DNA of 17,887 nt. Source: an uncultured Saprospiraceae bacterium. GTDB lineage: Bacteria > Bacteroidota > Bacteroidia > Chitinophagales > Saprospiraceae. The translations under genes were made by a program, and so were the position numbers. Positions 1 to 8,785 of this stretch are shown piece after piece. The stretch lies in NCBI GenBank assembly GCA_937973565.1, contig CALJKQ010000002.1:1-17887 (forward strand), in the 5' to 3' direction. Numbering within the stretch: position 1 is the stretch's first letter; each line of letters opens with the position of its first letter. Below the pieces are notes generated by a model that had not been told where the DNA came from, searched no databases, and worked only from the letters and a program-made list of their open reading frames with translations.

Positions 1-30
1 CTCTTTCCCTACACGACGCTCTTCCGATCT
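1..30 (+). other. Illumina TruSeq adapter remnant (artefact)
   Basis: The first 30 bases match the 3' end of the Illumina TruSeq universal adapter, ending in the typical GCTCTTCCGATCT. This is not genomic DNA. It supplies the first base of the TTG codon that opens the frame at position 30, so that apparent start codon is chimeric and the gene to its right is truncated by the contig edge. Confidence 0.97.
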
Positions 31-1955
31 TGGAAGTGCTCAACAACCTGCCTTCCGTAAATGTAGACATTGAAGGAAAGATATCGCTTCGGGGTAATCA
101 GGGAGTGCAAATCCTTATCGATGGCAAGCCCTCGGTGGCTTCTTCGGATCCCAGAAATGCACTGGGAGCCATTACGGCGGAGATGATCGAAAGTGTAGAG
201 ATCATTACCAATCCTTCGGCAAAATATGAAGCTGGGGGTACATCCGGTATCATCAACATTGTGCTGAAAAAAGAAGAAAAAGAAGGCGTCAACGGTTCCA
301 TTTCACTCAATACAGGGTATCCCAACAATCACAGCATCGGGGGCAGTCTCAACAGAAGAACCTCAAAATTTAATCTGTTTACCCAATTTGGCGGCGGGTA
401 TCGAACGATGCCCACCATCAGTGAAAGTTACAACCTCAATCGCCAGACCAATCAATACATAGATAGCGAAGGAAGCGGAAAGCGAAATGAAAATTTTTAT
501 AACCTCACTTTAGGGGCCGATTACTTTCTAAATAAAAACAACACGCTTACCTTATCGGGTAATTATGCTTACGAAATAGAAGACAATCCCTCTGAAGTAA
601 CCTTTTCCATTTATGATAATACCAGTGAACCCAGGTCTCGCTATATCAGAAAGGAAGAGACCAGTGCTACCAACCCAAAGTGGCAATACGATCTTCAATA
701 CAAAAGGCAATTTACCAATCATAAAGACCATGTTCTGCTCATGAGCGCCCAGGGTCAGTTTTTTGGCAAAGATCAGGAATCCTCTTTTCTAAATACATTT
801 ATTGCCGGCAACACGGGAGCTATCAACCAACGAACGGAAACTGACTTCTACCAGGCAGATTACACCTACAAGCTGGACTATACCAATCCCATCAGCAAGA
901 CAACCCAACTCGAAGCAGGCGGGATGTATGTGATCAATGATGTAGGCAATGACTACGCCATATTTGATGAAGTAAACGGTGTTTGGCAACCTAACTTTAA
1001 CCTGACCAACGATTTCAGGTACAATCAGAAAGTATTGGGCCTGTACACTACCGCTTCCTATGAAGCCAGTAAATGGGGCGTTAAGGTTGGACTGAGGGCA
1101 GAAGAAACAAAACTCAACACACTGCTGGCAACCACACAAGTTGCTAATAATCAGGATTACTTTAATCTGTTCCCGAGCCTGCACACTTCTTACAAAGTAT
1201 CCCCTGCTCTATCCTTTCAGGCCGGCTACTCTAAAAGAATTTTCAGGCCGCGTCTTTGGGATCTCAATCCATTCTTCAATATCCAGAACAATTACTTTAT
1301 ACGTACCGGCAATCCCAACTTGCTACCGGAATTTGGCGACTCCTATGAAATCACCGGTATTTTGGTACGTGATAAGTGGTCTGTAAATTTGAGCACCTAC
1401 CATCTGTACACCTCCGATGTGATGGAAAACGTTTCGTATTTTGACAATGGGGTGACTATATCAACCAGAGAAAATGTGGGCACCAACCGCAAAACCGGTC
1501 TTGAAATCAATGGCAAGTACACACCCCTTTCCTGGCTAAGCATCAACGGTGATATCAACTGGGGATACTTCAACAGAAAGGGAAGTTTCAACTGGACTGT
1601 CTTTGACTTTCAAAACAGCCAATGGTCAGCCAAGACAACGGTAAAATTCAAGCTGTCCGGAGATCTTGATCTGGAATTGACCCCCAACTATCAATCCGGC
1701 TTCCAGACGGTACAGGGAACGACCTCGGGATTTTTATTTGGCGATGCAGGACTGAGGAAAAAAATCCTGAAAAAACGCGCTGTGATAAGTATCGGTATCC
1801 GGGATATCTTCGCTTCCCGCATCCAGGAAAACATCATAGACCAGACTTCCTTTTTTGTGCGTAACTTCTCTCAAAGAGGGCGGTTCATTACCCTTGGCTT
1901 TAGCTATAGTATTGGAAAGGGTGAGGTGATGAGTTATACCGGCGGGAGGAGGTAG
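31..1955 (+). CDS. TonB-dependent receptor-type outer membrane beta-barrel protein, 5'-truncated
   Basis: This is the C-terminal ~640 residues of an outer-membrane protein of the Bacteroidota TonB-receptor/OMP_b-brl type. The start shows the plug-domain signature: VLNNLPSVNVD, then LRGNQGVQILIDGKPS, then MIESVEIITNPSAKYEAGG and GIINIVLKK at about residues 3-82. The remainder alternates short polar and aromatic strands ending ITLGFSYSIGKG, as expected for a beta-barrel. Full-length relatives carry a signal peptide and a carboxypeptidase-regulatory-like domain ahead of the plug, so roughly 150 residues are probably missing. The stop is TAG at 1953-1955. The substrate cannot be told from sequence: no SusD partner is present and the upstream side is lost. 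A structured repeat follows the stop. Confidence 0.88.
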
Positions 1956-1982
1956 GAGAAGCACGGAACTTTGCTTTGTGCT

Positions 1983-2232
1983 ATGTTCATATGGTACACC
2001 TCGCTGCGCTAGGCTATATGGTGCGGCAAACTGCGTTCGCCACCATGTTCATATGGTTTGGGATTCGTTTTATGACGAATAATCTCTCCAAATTCAGATT
2101 AGGCTGAATTATTCGTTGCAACGAAATAGGCAAAAATTATACAATCATAGCCCCTGCGGCAGTTTACTGCTATTGGAACAACCTATGAATACCAATAAAA
2201 ACTGCATTTTATCGGCACAAACATATGAACAT
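1983..2232 (-). repeat. Interspersed structured element, copy A (inverted)
   Basis: In reverse-complement orientation this 250-bp stretch matches the element at 14980-15233. Shared pieces include TGTGCCGATAAAA, GCAGTAAACTGC-like and GCAGGGGCTATG blocks, ATCCCAA next to TGAACATGG, GGCGAACG...GCCGCA, and a closing TGAACAT. The end module (1983-2054) is bounded on both sides by ATGTTCATATG on the plus strand. The centre carries a palindrome with arms CGAATAAT/ATTATTCG around an inner ATTCAG/CTGAAT stem. It fills nearly the whole gap between two gene ends. No open frame or transposase is present in it. Confidence 0.75.
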
Positions 2233-2244
2233 ATTGATATAGTT

Positions 2245-3381
2245 TTAACCCAAATAATCCCTGGGTGAAACACCTTTTAATTTTTTGAAAGCGCGGTTGA
2301 AAGTGGATTTGGAATTGAAGCCGCTTTCGAGAGCTATGGCCAGCAGGGTGAGGTGTTGGTTGGCCGGATTTCTGCAATTGTGCAAAAATTCATCGATGCG
2401 GTATTCGTTGACAAAGTCATTGAAATTTTTCCGGAAGCTTTGATTGATTAAGGCCGACAAAACAGAAGTATTGGACTTGAGTCGGAGAGCCAGGTCGCCC
2501 AGGCTAAGGTTGGGATTCAGGTATATTTTTTCTTCCTCAAAGAGCCGCAATAAGGGTTCCCGGAGTGGCTGCCAATCCAGGTCAGTGACTTGTGTCTGTG
2601 GCTCGCTATCTTTAATGACTGAATCGGCATCAGGGGATGAGTACTCCGGCTGTTGAAAATAATGCGGACCATACTGGCTGTGTTGCCGGTAGGCTTTGAT
2701 GGAAACATAAAGGATAATAAGCACGGTAAATAAATGCCACCACCAGTCTTGCTCAAAAGGCAGATCCCCAAATAATACGTCAATGAGGTGCCAAATCAAC
2801 CGAAAGACTTCTCCTGCGATGATGAGGTAAATAAAATTTCGCAACCATTGAAGGTTGATGGCCTCGATATCAGAAAAGTAGTTTTCTATCCAGGAACGAT
2901 AAGTTCTGAAGAGACGAAGGGAAAGAACAAAGTAATAGATATAAGATATATAAACGAGGATATATTCCAGCCCAAACAAATTCCATTCGTACCGGAATTT
3001 TTCAATGCGGAGCACAGCGTCCTTACCCATTAAAAAGATCACAAGATTGAAAAGAAAATAGATACTATAAGGAAGGTAATGCCACAGGTGTTTTTTGTGA
3101 AATATAAAATCGCGCTGTGTAAGAGCACGCATATAAAAATAAATAGTAGGGGCAAATGCAAGGTGAAAATCGCGCGGGAAACCATTTAATTCTTCCCACA
3201 ACACATTGATGCCCGCAAAACCGAAGGTGTAGTCCTGGATTTCCATGCCCAGAAAAAACATGATAAAACCCATGAGGGTATCCGACAATCTTTCTTCCTT
3301 GTATCCGCGGAACCAAAAAAGCACGGCATACAACAGGGCCGTAAAATAACCAAACTGAAGGGGGGTAGTAAAAATAGACAT
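2245..3381 (-). CDS. AraC-family transcriptional regulator with multi-pass membrane N-terminus
   Basis: The 378-residue protein has about seven hydrophobic segments in residues 7-230, a polar linker (about 231-270), and an AraC-type DNA-binding domain at about 272-378. That domain shows the first helix-turn-helix near LSLGDLALRLKSNTSVLS and the second near LLAIALESGFNSKSTFNRAFK, with the family-typical GVSPRDYLG end. Membrane-bound AraC proteins of this shape are common in Bacteroidota; the membrane half presumably senses a ligand or membrane state, which is inference. It is the last gene of a minus-strand run, 20 bp after the DUF2807 gene, so it is probably co-transcribed with that gene and the DoxX gene and may control this operon. 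Confidence 0.88.
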   Translation of the reverse strand: MSIFTTPLQFGYFTALLYAVLFWFRGYKEERLSDTLMGFIMFFLGMEIQDYTFGFAGINVLWEELNGFPRDFHLAFAPTIYFYMRALTQRDFIFHKKHLWHYLPYSIYFLFNLVIFLMGKDAVLRIEKFRYEWNLFGLEYILVYISYIYYFVLSLRLFRTYRSWIENYFSDIEAINLQWLRNFIYLIIAGEVFRLIWHLIDVLFGDLPFEQDWWWHLFTVLIILYVSIKAYRQHSQYGPHYFQQPEYSSPDADSVIKDSEPQTQVTDLDWQPLREPLLRLFEEEKIYLNPNLSLGDLALRLKSNTSVLSALINQSFRKNFNDFVNEYRIDEFLHNCRNPANQHLTLLAIALESGFNSKSTFNRAFKKLKGVSPRDYLG

Positions 3382-3401
3382 ATGAGTATGCTTACAATCG
3401 G

Positions 3402-4094
3402 TTATTTTTTAATGACTTCTCCATTTCCTGTTATACCTGAAAGTGGATGAATAGAGCCGGGTCCCCTTTGAACCACATTTCCATTGCCACTGCCGTTGGC
3501 TTGAAGAGATAAAAGCGAATTTACATAAATGTTGCCATTTCCTTGCTTTTTTACACGGGCCAGTTTGGCTGTTACTCCTGAAGTATCTACGTCACCGTTT
3601 CCTTGTTGTTGTATATCCAATTCATCGATGGAACCTGAAGCAACCAACTTACCGTTGCCTCGGACTTCTGCCCTGAAATACCTGCCTACAATACCATTGA
3701 CAAATACGTTTTGATTGCCGGTATTTCTTACCACCGAAGCTTCGGGCATGGTGATTCGAATGGTTATTTTGCTATCTTCTATGTACAATCGATTTCGATC
3801 ATTGCCTTTGAGTTTTATTTTCAAGAGGTTCTCTGTGTCTTCTTTTTCCACAGAGAGTAAAGGAAACAGATTTTCTGCAATTTTTATAGAAACCGACCAG
3901 GCTTTACCCACTTCAATTTCAATAACTGCGTCAGCCAGATCAACCAACTCTACTTTGTCGAAATTTGCAATGTCAACCTTTTTTTCAATTGTATTTCCTT
4001 TTCCTGTTAAAGGTCCCCGCTGAGACACGGCAAGGAAAGGAAGAGAAAGAAAAATAAGTAAAATGATTCTTTGCGAAATGTATATTGTATTCAT
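3402..4094 (-). CDS. DUF2807 / head-GIN domain exported protein
   Basis: The 230-residue protein has a signal peptide (hydrophobic segment about residues 8-24, ending near AVSQ). A beta-rich domain follows with the family's repeated G-N-G/N turns: NTGNQNVFVNG, VRGNGKLVASG, QQGNGDVDTSG, KQGNGNIYVN and GSGNGNV. The opening FDKVELVDLADAVIEIEVG block is typical of the putative auto-transporter adhesin head-GIN family (DUF2807). Such proteins form a right-handed beta-helix-like fold and are exported; a surface or periplasmic role is inferred, and the biochemical role is unknown. The gene lies 5 bp after the DoxX gene and 20 bp before the AraC gene, consistent with one operon. Confidence 0.87.
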   Translation of the reverse strand: MNTIYISQRIILLIFLSLPFLAVSQRGPLTGKGNTIEKKVDIANFDKVELVDLADAVIEIEVGKAWSVSIKIAENLFPLLSVEKEDTENLLKIKLKGNDRNRLYIEDSKITIRITMPEASVVRNTGNQNVFVNGIVGRYFRAEVRGNGKLVASGSIDELDIQQQGNGDVDTSGVTAKLARVKKQGNGNIYVNSLLSLQANGSGNGNVVQRGPGSIHPLSGITGNGEVIKK

Positions 4095-4099
4095 AATGC

Positions 4100-4981
4100 T
4101 TATTGAGGTTTGCTGGTTTTGTTATAAATCAGATTTACTTCGGTAGTGCGGTCTTCGTCAAATCGAATGACCCTATTGTCCTGATCCTTCAATTCAAATT
4201 CACCATTGCGCACCAATTTTAATTCCGTATAATTATAACCCGTATTGATTTCTATTTTCGCCGTAAATAAACTGTCCTCAATGACAGGCTGCATCTCGTA
4301 GTCCTGGCTCCATGACAGTGGATAGTCGGATCCACGTAGCGACATTCCTACATTAGGGGTACCATCCTCAGACTTCGCTGTGATGATAAGTGTCTGTTTA
4401 TGGGTTTTCTGCACACCTCCATGGATCAGTAAAAATCCTATGGTCGATACGCCCACCATCCAAAGCACCGGCTTTCCCCAGGCCCGGGATAATAGTTTTC
4501 GTAAAAGGGAAGGCAGGTAATAATCCAGTCCCAACCTACCTGATCCTAAGACCGTCCAGTAAAGTGAGGCCCATAAAAAGCCAAGTGCCGGAAGCATATT
4601 CCAGATGCCGGCATGCCATTGTTGCATAAAAACTGCGACCGACATGGTGCATGCAATTAAAAAGGCAAAAGGCCGGGTGAATAAGCCCAAAATGATAAAA
4701 ACACCACCGACAGCTTCACTGAATGCACCCATCCATGCCAGAAAATAGGGAAAATGGGCAAAGACACCCCCATAATCAGCCACATCATGGGGAAACCAAA
4801 ATGCTACCTCCATCAGTCTAAGGTTCTTTTCCGGGGCCGACCAGGGCAAACCGAATTTGGAAGATCCAAAGTCGATGGTAAGTAAAAAGCCACACACCAG
4901 CCTGGGTATGAGCAAAACAAATTCTGCTATCCAATTTTCCAGGGCGATGGGCTGTATTAGTTTTTTGATCCAAGTATTCAT
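4100..4981 (-). CDS. DoxX-family membrane protein with C-terminal beta domain
   Basis: The 293-residue protein opens with a DoxX-like membrane region (about residues 18-195) containing four or five hydrophobic helices. The family-like pattern includes LIPRLVCGFLLTIDFGSSKFG, MGAFSEAVGGVFIILGLFTRPFAF and GRLGLDYYL. After the last helix, about 95 residues look like an extracytoplasmic beta-sandwich (LFTAKIEINTGYNYTELKLVRNGEFE, then DNRVIRF). These resemble the strand pattern of carbohydrate-binding E-set/CBM-like modules, though I cannot name the family. DoxX proteins are poorly understood; some associate with redox and stress functions. It is the first gene of the DoxX > DUF2807 > AraC run. No clear promoter box is visible upstream. 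Confidence 0.82.
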   Translation of the reverse strand: MNTWIKKLIQPIALENWIAEFVLLIPRLVCGFLLTIDFGSSKFGLPWSAPEKNLRLMEVAFWFPHDVADYGGVFAHFPYFLAWMGAFSEAVGGVFIILGLFTRPFAFLIACTMSVAVFMQQWHAGIWNMLPALGFLWASLYWTVLGSGRLGLDYYLPSLLRKLLSRAWGKPVLWMVGVSTIGFLLIHGGVQKTHKQTLIITAKSEDGTPNVGMSLRGSDYPLSWSQDYEMQPVIEDSLFTAKIEINTGYNYTELKLVRNGEFELKDQDNRVIRFDEDRTTEVNLIYNKTSKPQ

Positions 4982-5081
4982 AATTTTTGATTGAAATTTT
5001 GAAATAATGGTGCAAAAGAAGAAAATGCCTCCCTGGCGAGTGCTTCAGATTAAAATTTGGGAGGTGTCAGATTATGATTTA

Positions 5082-5113
5082 GGGGTTGGGGGGTTGGGAT
5101 TAGGGGTTAGGGG
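5082..5113 (+). promoter_or_regulatory. G-quadruplex-prone G-run cluster in the divergent intergenic region
   Basis: Five runs of three or more G lie on the plus strand, at 5082-5085, 5088-5093, 5096-5098, 5103-5106 and 5110-5113, separated by 2-4 nt loops (TT, TT, ATTA, TTA). This fits the G3+N1-7 pattern for an intramolecular G-quadruplex and looks telomere-like (TTAGGGG). It lies between the DoxX operon (minus) and the FG-GAP gene (plus). Regulatory function is inferred. Confidence 0.6.
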
Positions 5114-5213
5114 TGTTTAAATTGAAATTATATTCTGTTTTTGTCATTTTATCGTATTTTTATTTGGTTTTTAGAGGAATTTAGACAAAATATTAATGAG
5201 GTATAAAATTTGC

Positions 5214-5221
5214 TATTTTTG
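5214..5221 (+). promoter_or_regulatory. Candidate Bacteroidota -7 box (TATTTTTG)
   Basis: TATTTTTG matches the TAnnTTTG -7 consensus and ends 18 bp before the ATG at 5240, giving a short leader. No good TTTG -33 element sits at the usual distance, so this is a weak call. Confidence 0.3.
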
Positions 5222-5239
5222 ATACTTAATATAAACAAC

Positions 5240-7603
5240 ATGAAAAATTCAATCATCTTTTGCTTAATGTTGGTTTTTTGCGGCAATCTTTTTGGGCAGA
5301 ATATTGCCATTAATAAAATAAATGTTACGCCGACAGCGAAAACTTACAGGATTGATGACCTTAATGGAGACGGGCTTCCGGAGATTATTGCTACAGGTTC
5401 CTATTGGGATACTGAGCTATATCTGAACAAAGGTAATTTCCGGTTTGAGTATATAAATCTGGATAAAAACCCCGGCATTTCGGCTACCTTCAAAAATCAA
5501 ACAGGATATCTGGACTTTGACAAAGATGGTGACAAAGACCTGGTGCATAGTGATTGCTCAGGTTGTGGAGACAGTGGTGTGAACCTTTATACCAATGAAA
5601 ATTTCACCTCATTCCCCAAAAAATTGAATATTGCCCCCAGTCCCGGCAGCAGCGCCATATATGATGCCTTTGACATCAACAAAGATGGTTACGAAGATCT
5701 AATCGTAAGTGGCAATAAAACTACCTATTACATCAACGATGCAGACAAAGGATTCAAAGCCGGCGTGGCGTTGAGCACCATAGGTCGGGCAGATTATATG
5801 CATCATCAGGACATAAACAAAGATGGCTTTATTGACCTGATGGCGAAATCATCCAAAGATGTATATATATTTTTAAATAACAGCGGCAGCTTTGCTTCAG
5901 GTATAAAATTGACCAATTACGACCTTTCCGGATATATTAGCACCAAAGATCTCAATGGCGATGGTATCCTGGATTATTACACCGCCTACAACTACTGTTT
6001 GAAATCCATGTTGAGCAACGCCGCGAAATCAGATTTTTTTGAGCCGATCAATACGATTTACTGTGGCAATAGCAGTGAAACCCGACATGATCTGGTAGAT
6101 GTTGACGGAGATGGAGACCTGGATCTCATTTATGGCAAAACAGCAGGGTCGGGCATTTATTTTAAAAGAAAAACTGCAAATGGTTTTGAAGGCTCGCAAT
6201 TATTAAATCATGGAGGATACCAGCATTCATTTTATTTGGTGGCCGACTTCAACAAAGACGGAAAAGAAGACATATTATTCAGGGATACAGAAAGCATGCT
6301 GGGGGTCTTCGCCAACAACCACAATGAAAACAATTTACCACTTTACATTGCAGGTGAGTTGATCCATGATTTCGAGACCGCAGACTTAGATGGTGATGCT
6401 CAACAGGATTTGATTTCATTCTACGATGAATGGATAGGTGTCAACTATGTGAAGAACAATTCATTTGGTGAAATGAAAACAATTTACCAGACGGAAGCAA
6501 AGACGGATGTCTACCAAATAGCGGTATTTGACGTGGATAAAGACGGCGATAATGATATTGTAGCAGCCCTGGAGCCCGATCCTGTGCTTGGCACAAAACC
6601 TACCCTCATTTGGCTGGAAAACCAAAACAACGATTTTTCCAAAATCAACACCCTTTTTACAAATCAAAGAGATGTAACCGATATAGCGGTCGGTGATTTT
6701 GATAAAGATGGGGATATTGACATGGTGCTGACTAGAGGCATCAGTGCAGGTACTTATTTAAAAAATAATGGTAATGGCACTTTTACCACTACCCCTTTCT
6801 ATGGAACGGGCAGAGAAACAAAAGTAATTGACTTTAACAAAGATGGGTTTGATGATATTCTCTCCTGGAGAGGTAACGGAGATATTATTTATTATTCTGA
6901 AAACGACAAAACCGGAGGATTTAAAGCCAGAAAAAATCTGGTGGCTTTTAATCTCATTCATGATGTAGAAGCCTTTGATTTTGATGGGGATGGCGATTAT
7001 GATTTATTGGCAAACGGTTCGAAAAATGGGGATTCTGATCTGAGCTTATATTACAATGACAACTTTAGTTTTACCAATAGTAAACAGGTCACCACCAATT
7101 ACACCGGAACCTGCCTGGAACTATCATTCGAAAATGGCTCCAATAATCCCACTGTAATTACCGGTGGATTATTGGATCGATATCGATATACCGGAAATGG
7201 AAATTTCACATTGGAAACTGGCGCAACTCAGTATTACAATTATGAAATTTTCAAAACGATTAAAATCGATAGTGAAGTTCAATTATTGGCTTTTGGAGGA
7301 GAAAATAATAAATACACCATGGCCATCTCGGGTCTCATTACCCCTTTATCCACTTCAACTTCTGAAGAAGAAAGAAATGGGCTATCGGTTTATCCCAATC
7401 CGGCAAGCAATAGAATCGTGGTAGCTCACGATGCCTTTACAAAAGCCACCGTGTTCAATATGCTGGGCATTCCCATGATGGAAAGCGAGGAAAAAGAGAT
7501 TGATTTCCGGTTTACCCAATGGCATTTACCTTATCCATGTCCACAATGTGGGCATAGCCAAAGTGATCAAGGAATAAAAAGCTGTCACAATACAAATTTT
7601 TGA
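5240..7603 (+). CDS. Secreted FG-GAP/VCBS repeat protein with frameshifted T9SS sorting domain
   Basis: The chosen ATG at 5240 gives a clear signal peptide (MKNSIIFCLMLVFCGNLFGQ); the upstream TTG at 5210 would place ten residues ahead of it. The mature protein contains about twelve aspartate-rich calcium-binding loops of the FG-GAP/VCBS type, for example DLNGDGLPEI, DFDKDGDKDL, DINKDGYEDL, DVDGDGDLDL, DFNKDGKEDI, DVDKDGDNDI, DFDKDGDIDM and DFDGDGDYDL. This is consistent with one or more beta-propellers. A T9SS type A C-terminal domain begins at LSVYPNPASNRIVV (7381 onward). The reading frame then departs from the family after KEID: the open frame ends in an unrelated cysteine/histidine-rich tail, while the next frame encodes the expected ending. 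The product is therefore probably poorly secreted or unanchored unless the shift is a sequence error. Confidence 0.88.
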   Translation: MKNSIIFCLMLVFCGNLFGQNIAINKINVTPTAKTYRIDDLNGDGLPEIIATGSYWDTELYLNKGNFRFEYINLDKNPGISATFKNQTGYLDFDKDGDKDLVHSDCSGCGDSGVNLYTNENFTSFPKKLNIAPSPGSSAIYDAFDINKDGYEDLIVSGNKTTYYINDADKGFKAGVALSTIGRADYMHHQDINKDGFIDLMAKSSKDVYIFLNNSGSFASGIKLTNYDLSGYISTKDLNGDGILDYYTAYNYCLKSMLSNAAKSDFFEPINTIYCGNSSETRHDLVDVDGDGDLDLIYGKTAGSGIYFKRKTANGFEGSQLLNHGGYQHSFYLVADFNKDGKEDILFRDTESMLGVFANNHNENNLPLYIAGELIHDFETADLDGDAQQDLISFYDEWIGVNYVKNNSFGEMKTIYQTEAKTDVYQIAVFDVDKDGDNDIVAALEPDPVLGTKPTLIWLENQNNDFSKINTLFTNQRDVTDIAVGDFDKDGDIDMVLTRGISAGTYLKNNGNGTFTTTPFYGTGRETKVIDFNKDGFDDILSWRGNGDIIYYSENDKTGGFKARKNLVAFNLIHDVEAFDFDGDGDYDLLANGSKNGDSDLSLYYNDNFSFTNSKQVTTNYTGTCLELSFENGSNNPTVITGGLLDRYRYTGNGNFTLETGATQYYNYEIFKTIKIDSEVQLLAFGGENNKYTMAISGLITPLSTSTSEEERNGLSVYPNPASNRIVVAHDAFTKATVFNMLGIPMMESEEKEIDFRFTQWHLPYPCPQCGHSQSDQGIKSCHNTNF
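7503..7577 (+). other. Out-of-frame remainder of the T9SS C-terminal domain
   Basis: In the +1 frame this stretch reads ISGLPNGIYLIHVHNV, then GIAKVIKE and TAA at 7575-7577. It is a canonical last segment of a T9SS type A sorting domain (S-G-L-P-N-G-x-Y). Removing one T from the TTT at 7504-7506 would join it to EID upstream and end the gene at 7577 rather than 7603. Confidence 0.85.
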
Positions 7604-7632
7604 CGACCCGTTTCACAGCAGGGGGCATGATA

Positions 7633-7748
7633 GGTTTTTATTAGCATAAAAACTTACACATGGTTTTTATTGCCATAAAAACCTACACTGGGTTTTTATT
7701 GCCATAAAAACTTACACTGGGTTTTTATTGCCATAAAAACCTACTGGG
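7633..7748. repeat. Four tandem 29-bp hairpin repeats between convergent genes
   Basis: Units start at 7633, 7662, 7691 and 7720, exactly 29 bp apart. Each has arms GGTTTTTAT and ATAAAAACC (or ...AACT) around a 4-nt loop (TAGC in the first, TGCC in the others), followed by a spacer like TACACTG. Units 1 and 3 end the right arm in T, turning the outer G-C pair into a G-U wobble in plus-strand RNA. The last unit overlaps the stop codon of the minus-strand response regulator. Its position between convergent genes suits transcription termination or mRNA 3'-end protection, although no separate U-tract follows the stems. Confidence 0.85.
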
Positions 7749-8784
7749 GCATATTGATCAGTGCATTCAAATTGCTGATAAAGATGTCGGTCTCTTCTAT
7801 GTCGATAATGCCTTCGTGTTTGAAATCAGATAAGGTACGAATGACGGTCTCCTTAGCGGTACCGGCAATAGAGGCCAGATCATCGCGCATCATGGATATA
7901 ACAGGATTGGCTTCATTTTTTTCATAACACTGAATCAATGCATTGGCTACCTTTTTGCGCACAGAGCTATAAGCCTGGTGTACCAATCCATTTTCAAGGA
8001 TGGTAGCGTAAACAGCGAGGTGTTTCATCAGTGATAAGGCAAAATCGCGATCTGTATAAAAGAGGTCGATGAAATTTTTAATAGGTATCAGCCTGATTGA
8101 ACTATCCTCCAGCGTTTGAGCACTCTTGGAGTAGGGTTTGTTGTTGAGTACATCCAGAAAGCCGAGAACCTCACTGCCATTGACAATGCGCGTGGTAAGT
8201 TCCTTGCCGAATTCGTTGGTGCGGAATACGCGCACTTTGCCTTCTTCCAGGAAGTAGATGTATCGCGCATTGTTGCCTTCTTCAAAAATAACATCTTTTT
8301 TTCTGAACCTGCGCAACTCAAACTCCTGTGAGAAGGACTTGAGTTTTTCATTGAAATAGTTAGAAGGAATGGCATCCAATGACTTCATATGGTGGCTTTC
8401 AGCCGGTGTAACCAGGTCGCTTTTTTTAAGTCTTATGGCGATAGATTCCAGCAGATCAGCGTCGTCAAAGGGTTTTGTAATGTAATCGCTGGCGCCCAAT
8501 GACATCCCCCTCCTTAGATCTACTTTTTCCGATTTGGCGGTTAGGAAGATAAATGGGATTGTAGCAAACTGGGGATTGGAAGCCAGGATTTTGAGTACAC
8601 CGTAGCCATCGAGTTCCGGCATCATTACATCACACAAGATCAGATCCGGTTTAAATTGATTGACTTTTACAAGTCCTACCTTACCATTTTCAGCAGATTC
8701 TACTTCATAATCTGCCAGGCTTAAGATTTCAGCAATATTTTCTCTTACGTCGTTGTTGTCTTCGATGACCAGAATTTTTTTCAT
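7741..8784 (-). CDS. Response regulator fused to CRP/FNR-type DNA-binding module
   Basis: The 347-residue protein has a receiver domain (1-120) with the acidic pocket E8/D9, phospho-acceptor D52 (LILCDVMMPELDG), T82 and K104 (KPF). A cyclic-nucleotide-binding-type beta-barrel (about 145-250) follows, then a dimer helix and a CRP-type winged helix-turn-helix (about 275-340). The recognition helix reads AKETVIRTL, so the glutamate and arginine that contact DNA in CRP/FNR proteins are kept (E312, R316). It has only two cysteines (one in the receiver, one in the helical region), so no FNR-style 4Fe-4S cluster can form. It starts one base after the upstream kinase stop (TAA-A-ATG), implying coupled expression. 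Phosphorylation by that kinase is inferred from operon structure. Confidence 0.92.
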   Translation of the reverse strand: MKKILVIEDNNDVRENIAEILSLADYEVESAENGKVGLVKVNQFKPDLILCDVMMPELDGYGVLKILASNPQFATIPFIFLTAKSEKVDLRRGMSLGASDYITKPFDDADLLESIAIRLKKSDLVTPAESHHMKSLDAIPSNYFNEKLKSFSQEFELRRFRKKDVIFEEGNNARYIYFLEEGKVRVFRTNEFGKELTTRIVNGSEVLGFLDVLNNKPYSKSAQTLEDSSIRLIPIKNFIDLFYTDRDFALSLMKHLAVYATILENGLVHQAYSSVRKKVANALIQCYEKNEANPVISMMRDDLASIAGTAKETVIRTLSDFKHEGIIDIEETDIFISNLNALINMPQ

Positions 8785-8785
8785 T

